Source: Roseiconus lacunae
GTDB taxonomy: Bacteria > Planctomycetota > Planctomycetia > Pirellulales > Pirellulaceae
DNA: 64,000 nucleotides
Direction: 5' to 3'
Assembly (NCBI RefSeq): GCF_008312935.1
Contig: NZ_VSZO01000079.1
Location: 186,001 to 250,000, forward strand
Position numbers and translations under genes: made by a program. Under the pieces are notes generated by a model. The model was given only the letters and a program-made list of their open reading frames with translations. It was not told the DNA's origin and did no database searches. Shown here piece by piece: positions 10,216-19,283 of this stretch (its first letter is position 1; each line of letters starts with the position of its first letter).

Positions 10216-10348
10216 TGTCTTTAAACCGATGCCGCTCCCGTCGTCCGACGACGGCCGTGCCGCCGAAAGTACCTAAGAGACTTCATCGACAAACCGTTTC
10301 ACGCCCGCTCTTTCTTTGCCATCACCACCGAGCCCACAGGATCTTGGC

Positions 10349-12868
10349 ATGTACCGTCCGCTTGTTGTGTCTCTTTTGGTTCTGTGCAGTGGGTGGCTGA
10401 CTCCAGCGGTCGCGCAAGAAGCGACGATCGATGCAACGATCAAAGCCGTTCGAGGTTCGGTCGATTCAGCAACGTTGGCCACGTTACTGAGTGCTTCGGC
10501 CGAACAGCACGTCATGGCTCAGCGATGGCAGCTTGCCTCCGAACGCGTTGACGAAGCGATCGGATTGGCGATCAAAAACGACGACGAAAACGCACTGAAA
10601 TCGTCGCTGATGACTGCGGGTAAGATCCTCAATCATCTCCGCGGTGACGCTGGCAACGAATTCTATCTGAGTCTCCTCAAAAAAGTCGGTGACAAACCCA
10701 AGCTCCGTGTCACGGTGTTAAAGACGTTAGGCCAGCAGTTACTTTCTTCTGGCGACGTCGTCGCATCGATCGGTGCGTTGCAAGCCGCGTATGCCGAAGT
10801 CAAATCGTCGACACCGAACAGTGAGGAAGCTTTTTGGGTTGGCTATCAATACGGTCAGGCTTGTGTACTTGGCCGCCTCTTCGATCTTGGTCTTCCGGCA
10901 CTCAAAGAAGCTCGCATGCTTGCCATCGAGCTGGGCCGAAATGACTTGGCCAGTTATACCAACCTGCCAATCGGCAATGCTTGCCTAACGACCGGCGAAT
11001 ACGAGCTTGCCGAAGACGTCTTTTCAAAACAACTTCAGTTGGCGATTGAATCGGGTAAGCAGGCCGCGATCGACCAAGCTATTTTTGGAGCCGTTTCGGT
11101 GCTGCTCCGACGGCAAAAACTTGAAACCGTCGAAAGTTTGCTTAACAAGGCACTCGCCGGCGGCGATGAGGCAGATGACGCCAACCGTTTGGCAGGCAAG
11201 TCGATGGCACAAACCCAAATGGCCCAGCTTGCAATCGCTAATGGGAATCCGGGACACGCAGCCGAGTGGGCAGATAAAGCTGCCGCATCGAAAATCGCGA
11301 TGTTGCCGTTCCTAATGCGTTTCTCGGTCGGTGCCCAGTCTGCCATGATGGACCGACTTGCCGCCGCAGCGTTTTACCAACAAGCAGGTAATTCGGACGC
11401 TGCGATCGAGGCCGCCGACCTTGCCGAAAAGGGCTATCAGCACGCCGTTCGGCAAGCTCAGTCACTGGCCAAGCAAGGGATCGGGAATTTGGACGCGACA
11501 CTAACCGCCTATTCCGAGATTCCGTCAAGCTTGAGTGCGATCCGTCAGCAAATCTTGGTTGACGCAAACCGATCGCACGACGCCCTCATCGAAAGCGAAC
11601 GCGGACGATCGCAAGCTCAAATCGATGCTATGCGGCGCAACTTTGAACTCGCACCCGACGACACGGCGACGCTGACTCTGGAGCAAATTCGTGAACTCGC
11701 TAGGCAGGAAAACTGCACCTTTGTCGAATACTCTGTCATCCACCCCCTCGACTATTTCACCCGCACTGCCCTTGGATCCCGCTATGCCATTAGCCGATCT
11801 AACAAGCTGTTTATCTGGGTGATTCAACCGAGTGGCGAGATTCAATTTAAACAGGTTACGCTTGATCGGGACCTTTCCGATCTTGTCAAACAGGCTCGCG
11901 ACGTCGTTTACCCACCGAAGCCCCAGCACTCAAGCAATACGAATAACTCTAAAAAGAAACAAACGGCACCGGGGGCGGCTGACGCGGCGACCGAAGGCCC
12001 CGATGCGGTGCAACGGTTGTCTCGGATCTTGATCGCACCGATCGAAAACTGGCTACCTGAGCAAGCCGACCAAGAAGTCGTAGTCGTTCCTCACCGGGAA
12101 CTGTTCGCGATTCCGTTTGCGGCGTTAACCAAAAGCAATGGGGACCGCTTAATCCAGCAACACACCATCATTCATGCTGCCTCAATCGGCGCGTACAAAC
12201 TGTCGGCATCACGGCGAGGCACCGCAGGCAAACTGAAGTTCGATGACATTCTGGTCGTCGGCAACCCCAAGATGCCTTCGTATCAATCACGGCCTGACAA
12301 ACCTGCTGTGCCGCTAAGCGAATTGCCGGGGGCGGAACGCGAGGCGAAAGCAATTGCGCAAATGCTCGGCATCACGCCGTTATTGGGAGAGTTGGCGAAA
12401 GAATCCGAAGTCCGGTCACGCATGAAGCTCGCTCCCGTGATTCATCTCGCTTCGCACGGATTGCTCGAAGGCGAAAATGTGCTCAGTCAGCCGTATCTTT
12501 CAGCGATCGCTTTGACGCCTGATGAAAAAGAAAACGGATTCTTAACGGTCAGCGAAATTATGCGAATGAGTCTCGAAGCGGACATGACGGTCCTCAGTGC
12601 CTGTGACTCAGGACGCGGAAAAATCTCAGGCGAAGGTGTCGTCGGGCTCTCCAGAGGATACTTGTCGGCCGGGGTGCCAACCGTTGTCGTTTCTCTTTGG
12701 CCAGTCAATGACCAAGCGACCGCGTTTTTGATGGTGCACTTTTACGACGCACTCAAGAAAGGCGCAACCAAGTCGGCTGCCCTACGCGCCGCGATGTTAG
12801 AAACGCGCGAGAAATTTGATTCACCGAAACTCTGGGCCCCATTCACACTTTACGGCGTCGGTCACTGA
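10349..12868 (+). CDS. exported TPR-repeat protein with C-terminal CHAT (caspase-like) domain
   Basis: 839 residues. The N-terminus MYRPLVVSLLVLCSGWLTPA followed by VAQEA is a good Sec signal peptide. Residues about 60-400 are helical TPR-like repeats. The C-terminal third is a CHAT domain, a clan CD peptidase fold: the catalytic pair appears as His703 in HLASHG and Cys752 in LSACDSG, followed by GLSRGYLSAGVPTVVVSLWP, all expected positions. A low-complexity linker rich in Asn/Lys/Ser (about 530-550) precedes CHAT. The frame opens upstream at a TTG (10316), but the ATG at 10349 has AGGA about 10 nt ahead and begins the signal peptide directly. A cleaved signal peptide would place the protease domain outside the cytoplasm. 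The substrate is unknown. No adjacent gene looks like a dedicated partner. Confidence 0.85.
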   Translation: MYRPLVVSLLVLCSGWLTPAVAQEATIDATIKAVRGSVDSATLATLLSASAEQHVMAQRWQLASERVDEAIGLAIKNDDENALKSSLMTAGKILNHLRGDAGNEFYLSLLKKVGDKPKLRVTVLKTLGQQLLSSGDVVASIGALQAAYAEVKSSTPNSEEAFWVGYQYGQACVLGRLFDLGLPALKEARMLAIELGRNDLASYTNLPIGNACLTTGEYELAEDVFSKQLQLAIESGKQAAIDQAIFGAVSVLLRRQKLETVESLLNKALAGGDEADDANRLAGKSMAQTQMAQLAIANGNPGHAAEWADKAAASKIAMLPFLMRFSVGAQSAMMDRLAAAAFYQQAGNSDAAIEAADLAEKGYQHAVRQAQSLAKQGIGNLDATLTAYSEIPSSLSAIRQQILVDANRSHDALIESERGRSQAQIDAMRRNFELAPDDTATLTLEQIRELARQENCTFVEYSVIHPLDYFTRTALGSRYAISRSNKLFIWVIQPSGEIQFKQVTLDRDLSDLVKQARDVVYPPKPQHSSNTNNSKKKQTAPGAADAATEGPDAVQRLSRILIAPIENWLPEQADQEVVVVPHRELFAIPFAALTKSNGDRLIQQHTIIHAASIGAYKLSASRRGTAGKLKFDDILVVGNPKMPSYQSRPDKPAVPLSELPGAEREAKAIAQMLGITPLLGELAKESEVRSRMKLAPVIHLASHGLLEGENVLSQPYLSAIALTPDEKENGFLTVSEIMRMSLEADMTVLSACDSGRGKISGEGVVGLSRGYLSAGVPTVVVSLWPVNDQATAFLMVHFYDALKKGATKSAALRAAMLETREKFDSPKLWAPFTLYGVGH

Positions 12869-12949
12869 GAATGGATCTGGACTGGATGCGTTTTGTATTG
12901 TCAGCCATTGACGCGGTCAGTAAGCCTGCATGACAAGACTGGGCTATGC

Positions 12950-12982
12950 AAGTGAGCCGATGGCATTAGCCCCGGGGGCGCC
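12950..12982 (+). repeat. dispersed palindrome, degenerate half copy F
   Basis: AGTGAGCCGATGGCATTAGC followed by CCCGGGG matches one arm of the family; the partner arm is not clear. It lies ~80 bp behind the CHAT gene. Confidence 0.45.
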
Positions 12983-13012
12983 GGATTGGCAACCACCGCC
13001 CACCACCACGCT

Positions 13013-13038
13013 TGCAAAAGAGTCCTGACCCCTTTTTT
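13013..13038. repeat. possible remnant of a RAYT-associated repeat
   Basis: CAAAAGAGTCCTGACCCC followed by a run of six T. From memory this kind of sequence occurs at the ends of REP-associated tyrosine transposase units in many bacterial genomes. No transposase is nearby, so this would be a solo remnant. Confidence 0.35.
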
Positions 13039-13125
13039 CGTCGTGGGCGATTGGAACAACTCGTTCGGCAACCTATCATGGGGCGCTCGAATGGGTACCG
13101 TTGACGCGAATCGGATTGGATCATC

Positions 13126-14163
13126 ATGGAATATCGAAGGCTTGGGCGAAGTGGCATCGTTGTCAGTGACATCTGTATGGGAACGATGACGTTCGGATCA
13201 CAATGTGACGAAAAGCTGAGCCACCAGATCTGCGATACCGCGTACGACGCCGGGATCGATTTCTTTGATGCCGCAGAACTTTATCCCGTACCGCCTTCGG
13301 CAGATCATTTTGGTGTCACCGAAGAAATCGTCGGGCGCTGGATCAAGACCAAGCCGCGAGAAACGGTGATCGTCGCGACCAAAGTCACAGGCCCAGGCCA
13401 TGGCTGGTTCAAACCGCCGGTTCGTCATGGAAAAACGGCACTTGATCGTCGGCAAATCGTGCAGGCGTGTGAAGATTCATTGCGACGTTTAGATGTCGAC
13501 TACATCGACCTGTATCAGACCCATTGGCCCGATCACGGCATGCCCTACGAAGAAGTCTTGGGGGTGTTGTCTGACCTACGTGACGAAGGAAAAATTCGTA
13601 CGTTTGGGGCCAGCAACGAGACCTCGTGGGGCATGATGAAGGCATGCTGGGCCGCCGATGTCTGTGAATTGTACCGCTACGAGACTGTTCAGAATAATTT
13701 CAGCTTGATCAACCGTCGCTGTGAAAGCGAACTCGCTCAGGTTTGTCGCCAAGAGAATCTCTCCTTGCTTCCGTATTCTCCCCTCGGCGGAGGCGTTCTA
13801 ACTGGAAAGTACCAGGATGGACCGCCACCCGGGGCTCGGTTCACTGCATACCTTAATGGTGATGCCGAACGCCAGAAACGAATGGCGCAGCGTTTCGTGA
13901 ACGATCGTACGCTCGAAACAACGCGGCGCTTGATCGAAATCGCCAACGATATCGGCACCACCGTGACGGCCTTGGCTGTTGCCTGGAGCCGGCAGCACGA
14001 CTTCGTTGCCTCCACAATTATCGGGGCGACGTCACTCGAGCAGCTCGACGAATCACTGGCGGCAAAAGACTTGATTCTTGATTCTGAAACACTCGATCGC
14101 ATCGATCAAATTGATTTCGAAATCCCCAATCCGATGACCGAGGACGGTCTGCGTCGACTGTAG
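13126..14163 (+). CDS. aldo/keto reductase (Tas-like)
   Basis: 345 residues, an NADPH-dependent (beta/alpha)8 oxidoreductase. It begins MEYRRLGRSGIVVSDICMGT, the standard AKR start. The catalytic tetrad is visible as Asp in FFDAAELY, Tyr in AELYPVPP, Lys in VATKVTG and His in LYQTHWPDH. SLLPYSPLGGGVLTGKY and TTIIGATSLEQLDE are cofactor-binding blocks near the C-terminus. The overall layout and length resemble E. coli Tas and plant-type Kv-beta-like AKRs; the substrate is unknown. It is a single-gene unit followed by a clear copy of the dispersed palindrome. Confidence 0.9.
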   Translation: MEYRRLGRSGIVVSDICMGTMTFGSQCDEKLSHQICDTAYDAGIDFFDAAELYPVPPSADHFGVTEEIVGRWIKTKPRETVIVATKVTGPGHGWFKPPVRHGKTALDRRQIVQACEDSLRRLDVDYIDLYQTHWPDHGMPYEEVLGVLSDLRDEGKIRTFGASNETSWGMMKACWAADVCELYRYETVQNNFSLINRRCESELAQVCRQENLSLLPYSPLGGGVLTGKYQDGPPPGARFTAYLNGDAERQKRMAQRFVNDRTLETTRRLIEIANDIGTTVTALAVAWSRQHDFVASTIIGATSLEQLDESLAAKDLILDSETLDRIDQIDFEIPNPMTEDGLRRL

Positions 14164-14565
14164 CTTTGCCTCATTGCCAACGAAGACGAAACGTTAGTGT
14201 TTCGTTCCAGTTCAATATCAGGGGGATTCGAATGGCCTAAGTCACGGTTTCGGTGCAAGCATCGTGGCAAACGCCGTTAGCTGATGAGCCGAACCAATCC
14301 CTTTGGTCGAGACGGGCACTAGCGTCATCGCCACACGGATTGCAGGCATCGTATCCAGAAAGGTTTCAAAGTTCCTTTCGGCCGAACACGACGCTAAGGA
14401 CTGTCTTCCACAGAAACCTAACGGACTTTGGAATACGAAAGACGCGAGCGATGGATGGACCGATGCCGTGAGCCAGGGTCCAACGGGAAACAACGCGTTC
14501 TAATGGTGGGCATGGTATTATAGAGGCGATTAAACCTGCCTACTCCTCCGATTCAGGATCCTTCC
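14164..14565. other. intergenic region between aldo/keto reductase and esterase
   Basis: About 400 bp. It holds palindrome copy G (14226-14295). Open frames of 67 to 83 residues exist on both strands, but neither has a recognisable family or convincing ribosome site. A TATTAT hexamer near 14515 could be a -10 box for the esterase gene, but no good -35 is seen. Confidence 0.5.
14226..14295 (+). repeat. dispersed 70-80 bp palindrome, copy G
   Basis: Centre CACGGTTTCGGTGCAAGCA is nearly identical to copy B, and the right end reads AACGCCGTTAGCTGATGAGC, then CGAACC, matching the conserved flank. It starts 63 bp after the aldo/keto reductase stop. Confidence 0.7.
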
Positions 14566-15447
14566 ATGCCTCGTCCCACAGCGCACCTTGCGGCTCTTCT
14601 TGCGATCACTCTTTTGGCAAACCAACCCCTGGCGGCGGGTGAAACGGCGTCCGTAAAAAAGAAGACTTCCCAGGCGAAACCCTCGCCCGACCAAACGGTG
14701 GTTTACAAGACAATTGGCGAGGTCGAATTAAAACTTCACATCTTCGAGCCCAACAAGCAGGCTGACTCGCAAACGTCTAGGCCGGCGATCATATTTTATT
14801 TCGGCGGAGGATGGGTTGGCGGATCGCCTTCGCAATTCTATGGGCAGTCGAGGGCACTCGCCGATCGCGGAATGGTTGCCGCCTGTGCCGAGTATCGTGT
14901 GCGAAAGCAGCACGGCACGACTCCGCAGGAGTGCGTTGCCGATGGCAAGTCGGCAATGCGTTGGCTAAGGTCCAACGCCAAACGATTCAACATCGATCCG
15001 AATCGAATCGCGGCGGGAGGCGGTTCTGCAGGTGGTCACGTGGCCGCATCGACGGCAACCGTCGATGCGTTTGACGCCCCCACCGATGACACGACGGTCA
15101 GTCCGGTACCGAGTGCGCTCGTATTGTTTAACCCCGTCTACGACAACGGTCCCGATGGCTATGGCTATGATCGGGTCAAGGATTACTACAAAGATATTTC
15201 GCCCTTACATCGCCTCGATGAAGATGTCCCACCGACGATCGTCTTCTTAGGTACGAAGGATAAGCTGATCCCCGTCACCACGGCCGAAGCGTTCCGCGAC
15301 AAGTTGAAAGAGCTTGGTGTTCGTAACGAACTGCATCTTTACGAGGGAGCACCGCATGGTTTCTTCAACAAAGGAGACGCTTACAAGGACACGTTGAGCA
15401 AAACGATTGCTTTTCTCGATTCGCTCGGTTACCTCACGCAACAGTAG
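14566..15447 (+). CDS. exported alpha/beta-hydrolase (esterase/lipase-like)
   Basis: 293 residues with a signal peptide (MPRPTAHLAALLAITLLANQ, then PLAAGETA). The oxyanion loop appears as YFGGGWVGG, a variant of HGGGW. The nucleophile elbow is GGGSAGGH (Ser about 155), the acid is Asp in GTKDKLIP (about 232) and the base is His in GAPHGFFN (about 264). This layout matches the BD-FAE/acetyl-esterase-like group often used on plant or algal polysaccharides; the ester substrate is unknown. The ICMT-like methyltransferase gene starts 12 bp after the stop, so the two are probably cotranscribed. Confidence 0.85.
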   Translation: MPRPTAHLAALLAITLLANQPLAAGETASVKKKTSQAKPSPDQTVVYKTIGEVELKLHIFEPNKQADSQTSRPAIIFYFGGGWVGGSPSQFYGQSRALADRGMVAACAEYRVRKQHGTTPQECVADGKSAMRWLRSNAKRFNIDPNRIAAGGGSAGGHVAASTATVDAFDAPTDDTTVSPVPSALVLFNPVYDNGPDGYGYDRVKDYYKDISPLHRLDEDVPPTIVFLGTKDKLIPVTTAEAFRDKLKELGVRNELHLYEGAPHGFFNKGDAYKDTLSKTIAFLDSLGYLTQQ

Positions 15448-15459
15448 CTCCACCAGGTA

Positions 15460-15930
15460 ATGAACGCTGAACGCAAACGCGAATTCGGCGACAATCATCC
15501 GATCGCGATCGTCTTACAGTTTGTCTTTTCAGCCGCGCTGGTGCTCACAATTCAATGGACGCCATTTCCATGGATTGCCATCCTTGCCGGAACTCCGGGC
15601 GCGGTACTGGCGATCGCCGCATGGTTTCAGATCGGGCTGCGCAATATTCGCGTTGCTCCCGCCGTGACTCCCTCGACGAAGCTGACGACCAGCGGCCCAT
15701 ACCGGATCGTACGGCATCCGATGTATACGGGACTGCTATGGTTCACCGCGGCCACGCTGGGAGCGCCGCTCGATCAGATGCGTTTACTGATGTGGATCGG
15801 ATTGCTTTTTGTTCTCAACAAAAAATCGTTGATCGAAGAACGGTCTCTCCGTCAGCATTTTGATCAATACGCGGACTATCAAAACCGCGTCGGGCGATTG
15901 TTTCCAAAGCTGACAACATGGCTCCGCTAG
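15460..15930 (+). CDS. isoprenylcysteine carboxyl methyltransferase (ICMT)-family membrane protein
   Basis: 156 residues with several membrane helices (about 14-32, 36-58, 84-120). The C-terminal motif TSGPYRIVRHPMYTGLLW is the hallmark of the ICMT/PEMT-like integral membrane methyltransferases, and the acidic pair in SLIEERSL matches the conserved EE that follows. The enzyme uses SAM to methylate a carboxyl or other group near the membrane; bacterial members rarely have known substrates. It is cotranscribed with the upstream esterase. Its TAG stop directly abuts the reverse-strand stop of the next gene, so no terminator lies between them. Confidence 0.85.
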   Translation: MNAERKREFGDNHPIAIVLQFVFSAALVLTIQWTPFPWIAILAGTPGAVLAIAAWFQIGLRNIRVAPAVTPSTKLTTSGPYRIVRHPMYTGLLWFTAATLGAPLDQMRLLMWIGLLFVLNKKSLIEERSLRQHFDQYADYQNRVGRLFPKLTTWLR

Positions 15931-16659
15931 CTATTCGTTGTCGCGATGAATCGGTCGGAACTCGACCGCAGTTCCTAAGATCAGTTCGGACAGCGACTTT
16001 CGTCCCCGAGTATTGATCTCTTGGTCAACTAGATTCCGGAATGCTTCTACTTCAAGCGGTCGTTGACCGTGCGACGCTTCCCATTGCAAACGGGCCTGCT
16101 CATGGGCTTTCCAGTCGACGAATTCTAATGGCCGATCTTTTTGTAAACGCTCGGCTACGGTTTCGGCCGCCGCACGACGAACTGAGCGAGCTTCTGATCT
16201 CAAGACCTTCGATTCGACAGACCGATAAATCGTCTCAAGCTGGCTCGTCCGATAGGGATTCTTGATCGCCGGCTTCTCTGGGGTAATCGACTCGGTGCGA
16301 TGGGGCGGTGACGCCGCGTAGTGTGCCGGGACGTCATAACCATGGTACGGGCGATGGTAGTAATCCATCTGCATCGCATCATACGGAAGTCGACGAACCA
16401 GTGTTCCCGGTGGATCGGTCAGCGATACGGACAGCCCTGCATCACAGCAGCTCGAACACGAGACGTCATGCAATCCTGTTGGCTGGACGAGCGGGGGAGA
16501 AGTTTCTGCGATCGCGTTGATCAGTATTCTGTCGCTCTCAATTTCTTGGGCAGCAAGTCCGCCTGCCAATAGGCTCCAAATCAATCCGCCAATGACGCCA
16601 AAGACTTGCCGACGATGACCCGCATAGGTTGGATAGGGGGCGTTCATCAATGCATACAT
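15931..16659 (-). CDS. exported protein of unknown function
   Basis: 242 residues; I do not recognise a family. After a short basic stretch there is a hydrophobic segment (about 20-37, VFGVIGGLIWSLLAGGLAAQ), a probable signal peptide; translation may start at Met5. A cysteine cluster CSSCC lies at about residues 68-72. The middle is rich in Tyr, His and Pro (MDYYHRPYHGYD). The C-terminal half is charged and helical with many Arg/Glu. It is convergent with the ICMT gene and divergent from the Tad locus. Its placement next to the pilus genes is suggestive, but no functional link can be shown. Confidence 0.6.
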   Translation of the reverse strand: MYALMNAPYPTYAGHRRQVFGVIGGLIWSLLAGGLAAQEIESDRILINAIAETSPPLVQPTGLHDVSCSSCCDAGLSVSLTDPPGTLVRRLPYDAMQMDYYHRPYHGYDVPAHYAASPPHRTESITPEKPAIKNPYRTSQLETIYRSVESKVLRSEARSVRRAAAETVAERLQKDRPLEFVDWKAHEQARLQWEASHGQRPLEVEAFRNLVDQEINTRGRKSLSELILGTAVEFRPIHRDNE

Positions 16660-16989
16660 CCGTTGCCGAGACAGTCAATCACACTCAGCTTCCATCGGTC
16701 GTCGACTCGATCGCTGAGTCCGTTTTCCTCCGCTTACCGACGGATTCCCATTTGGCATTTCTCCAAACTCTCCGGACTCTCCAGTTTCAATGGATGAGCC
16801 GCAGTTGATAGCAAATGTGTTGCCTTGATGGGCGAGACGAATCGCGAGTTTTGATTTGGCCTTTCGGCGAAATGGAGCGATTGCGTATTTCACGCATGAG
16901 TCTTTCCCGCAAAAAAGTCGAAAAACTGTTCGTTACGCTTGTTCTCGCTCCTCCGCATCTCCACCGTTTTGATTCATTCGCTGTCTTCT
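16660..16989. other. divergent region upstream of the Tad secretin gene
   Basis: 330 bp with no supported gene. It should hold promoters for the unknown exported protein (minus) and the Tad operon (plus). No convincing sigma-70 pair was seen. Confidence 0.4.
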
Positions 16990-18603
16990 ATGCAGATCGT
17001 TTGCATGGTGGTGGCGTTTGTCGCATCTGGCGTGCAACGCTGTAGCGGCCAGGTCTTGGCTGACCGACCGACCGCTGACAAAACAGGACCGCTTGAGAAC
17101 CCTTCATCAATTTCGATTGCGAAAGAAAATTCGTTAATCGAAGAAATTTACGAACCCGAGATGCTGCTTCGTGTTGAACCGTCGCAGTCGAAGATCATTC
17201 GCACCAAAGTTCCGGTCCGCCGTACCGCTATCACCGATCCGGAGATTTTGGACATCCACCTGTTCGATGATGATGAGATCGAGATCATTGGGAAGCAAGT
17301 CGGCGAAACAACCATCACATTCTGGTTTGACGTACCCGACAAAGGCACTCAGGTGCTGAGGTACTATGTGGAAGTCGACGATGCCGAACAAGAACAGCGT
17401 CGCAGGGAAGCTCGATACAAATCATTGCAGTCACGCATTAACGAACTGTTTCCCAACAGTCAGGTTTTTCTATTCCCGATTGACGATAAAGTCATCGTGC
17501 GGGGGCAAGCGAGAGACGCGAAGGAAGCGGCCGAGATTATGCGTTTGCTTGGCGATGACCCTTACGATCGTGATCGGTTCGGCCGGGCCGATGATCTTGG
17601 TGTCGTCGACCGAAACCGCGATCCGTACGATGATAATTTTGATGACCTAGATTCCAATCGGTTCATCAATCTGTTGCGTGTCCCCGGTGAGCAGCAGGTG
17701 ATGCTGAAGGTGCGAGTCGCCGAGTTGGTGCGGAACTCAAGCCGCGGGGCGGGTACTAATTTCACTTCGTTGATCAAGTCACTCGATTTACGCAGCACGA
17801 TTTCAGGTGCAAGTAATCTTTCGGTGATTCTGGACGATGGCGATGTTGAGTTTTTCCTGAGTGCAATCGCAACTCACGGTTATGGAAAAATCCTTGCCGA
17901 ACCGACGCTCGTCACGATCAGTGGAAAGCCGGCACGGTTTCTTGCCGGTGGTGAGTTTGCGGTTCCGACGACGGTCGGAGTTGGCGGTGTAGGCGCGGCA
18001 ACAACGACCTTTCGCGGGTTTGGCACAGAATTAAATTTCACCCCTACGGTCACTGACAAAGACCTGGTGCGTCTGGAGGTTTCGCCTTCGTTTAGTACCC
18101 TTAATTCGGATGCCACCGTTGGCGGAATTCCGGGACTGAATCTTCGCAGTGTTGAAACGACGGTTGATTTGCGTGAGGGACAATGGCTGGCGATCGCGGG
18201 GCTGATTCAGGAAGAACAAGGTGGTCAACGCACGCGAGTACCGTACGTCGGCGATCTTCCGCTGCTCGGGCATCTATTCTCCACCCGACAAACGTCACGA
18301 TTTGAAACAGAATTAATCGTCCTCGTTAGCCCAGAATTAGTTCATCCGCTTGAAAGTGAAGAGGTGCCGTTGTTTTTGCCGGGAATGCATGTGAGCGATC
18401 CGACCGACAATGATTTTTTTCTCCGGCAGTTGATCGAAGGATATCAGGGGTTTGACCATCGAAGCACCGTGTGGCCGGAAGTTGCCCAACAACGGCGTGG
18501 TAAAGACGAACGCAGTTTGAAGCAACGGCTTCACACGACCGTCAAACGTTCACTCTTGTTGCACGATGCCTACATTGCCGGTCCCTGCGGAGTTTCGAAG
18601 TGA
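16990..18603 (+). CDS. cpaC: Tad pilus secretin (CpaC/RcpA)
   Basis: About 537 residues from the chosen ATG. It forms the outer-membrane gate of the Tad pilus. A signal peptide (MQIVCMVVAFVASGVQ) is followed by the pilus-secretin N-terminal domain (about 60-130), a BON domain (about 145-190, NELFPNSQVFLFPIDDKV) and the secretin homology domain (about 225-440). Secretin marks include AEPTLVTISGKPARFLAGGE, the VPYVGDLPLLGHLF lip motif and ETELIVLVSPELV. A 100-residue C-terminal extension follows. The frame extends to a TTG at 16939; the ATG at 16990 fits the signal peptide better, but no Shine-Dalgarno decides it. It overlaps the next gene by 4 nt, so translational coupling is likely. Confidence 0.9.
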   Translation: MQIVCMVVAFVASGVQRCSGQVLADRPTADKTGPLENPSSISIAKENSLIEEIYEPEMLLRVEPSQSKIIRTKVPVRRTAITDPEILDIHLFDDDEIEIIGKQVGETTITFWFDVPDKGTQVLRYYVEVDDAEQEQRRREARYKSLQSRINELFPNSQVFLFPIDDKVIVRGQARDAKEAAEIMRLLGDDPYDRDRFGRADDLGVVDRNRDPYDDNFDDLDSNRFINLLRVPGEQQVMLKVRVAELVRNSSRGAGTNFTSLIKSLDLRSTISGASNLSVILDDGDVEFFLSAIATHGYGKILAEPTLVTISGKPARFLAGGEFAVPTTVGVGGVGAATTTFRGFGTELNFTPTVTDKDLVRLEVSPSFSTLNSDATVGGIPGLNLRSVETTVDLREGQWLAIAGLIQEEQGGQRTRVPYVGDLPLLGHLFSTRQTSRFETELIVLVSPELVHPLESEEVPLFLPGMHVSDPTDNDFFLRQLIEGYQGFDHRSTVWPEVAQQRRGKDERSLKQRLHTTVKRSLLLHDAYIAGPCGVSK

Positions 18604-19283
18604 CACGGGGTTTACATAAGCAGGACTTGAAATCAGAGTGCCAGTTCGACCGTAGACGTTGCCTGCACATCGGATCGTGGTGGCTAGTGACAGTCATCGT
18701 CGGCTGTCATGTCCGACCGCCTCAAGGAAACGTCATCGAACCGCAGATGCTCGGGTCGGAAGTCGACGCGATCAACCAACGTCAAGAAGACAATGCCGAG
18801 CAGGCGAAGTTCATCGTGTACATGCACGAGTTCGAAATCAACTTACAAGAAGACCCGGCTCGCCGGGCGGCTGGCAAGAAAGCCATCAGCTTGTTCGACT
18901 ATGTCGGAGAGGTCAGGCCTCACGGTCTACGCCTGACCCCCGCCGGTGAAGATCACGTCAGGCAACTAGCCACGCGATTGCGAGACCAACCCACGCTTGA
19001 TCTCACCCCTCAGGTTTTTGTCGAAAGAAGCAACACCAGTAAACGCTGGGAGACCGAGCATCACTACCCGGTTCACTTTAACGAACAACTTGACGAGTAT
19101 CGCAGAGAAGTCGTCGTCGAAGTGCTTGAATCCTACGGCGTAGTCGATGCAGACTCGATGGTGGTGGTGGCCCCCGCTTTTCCGACTGGACTCGAAGCGA
19201 CCGAAGCGGCCGCTGCCTTCGAGAACTCGATTTATACTCAAGGTGCGATAGGACGCGGCAGTCGTGCGGGGGCAAATCGATGA
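18600..19283 (+). CDS. lipoprotein of the Tad locus, possible CpaD-like/OmpA-like protein
   Basis: 227 residues from a GTG that overlaps the secretin stop. A lipoprotein signal is visible (WWLVTVIVGC, lipobox ending at Cys36). A region of about residues 95-190 (LTPAGEDHVRQLATRL, FVERSNTSK, LDEYRREVVVEVL, ADSMVVVAPAF) has the strand-helix pattern of OmpA-like and CpaD-type pilus-biogenesis lipoproteins. The position directly after the secretin is where CpaD or a similar pilotin-like lipoprotein normally sits. The assignment to CpaD is an inference from position and fold pattern. It overlaps the next gene by 4 nt (ATGA). Confidence 0.68.
   Translation: MTRGLHKQDLKSECQFDRRRCLHIGSWWLVTVIVGCHVRPPQGNVIEPQMLGSEVDAINQRQEDNAEQAKFIVYMHEFEINLQEDPARRAAGKKAISLFDYVGEVRPHGLRLTPAGEDHVRQLATRLRDQPTLDLTPQVFVERSNTSKRWETEHHYPVHFNEQLDEYRREVVVEVLESYGVVDADSMVVVAPAFPTGLEATEAAAAFENSIYTQGAIGRGSRAGANR

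Larger units (their letters stand above)
10033..10348. other. intergenic region after sucD
   Basis: 316 bp without a supported gene. It contains the sucCD terminator hairpin at 10062-10095 and a degenerate copy of the dispersed palindrome at 10151-10215. Confidence 0.6.

Noticed and set aside
13013-13038. Insertion sequence
   Set aside because: Only a short terminal-like motif is visible, without transposase or paired ends.
14303-14503. 66-residue plus-strand frame between aldo/keto reductase and esterase
   Set aside because: It looks mildly protein-like but has no family, no ribosome site and a competing 83-residue frame on the other strand; the stretch includes repeat-derived sequence.
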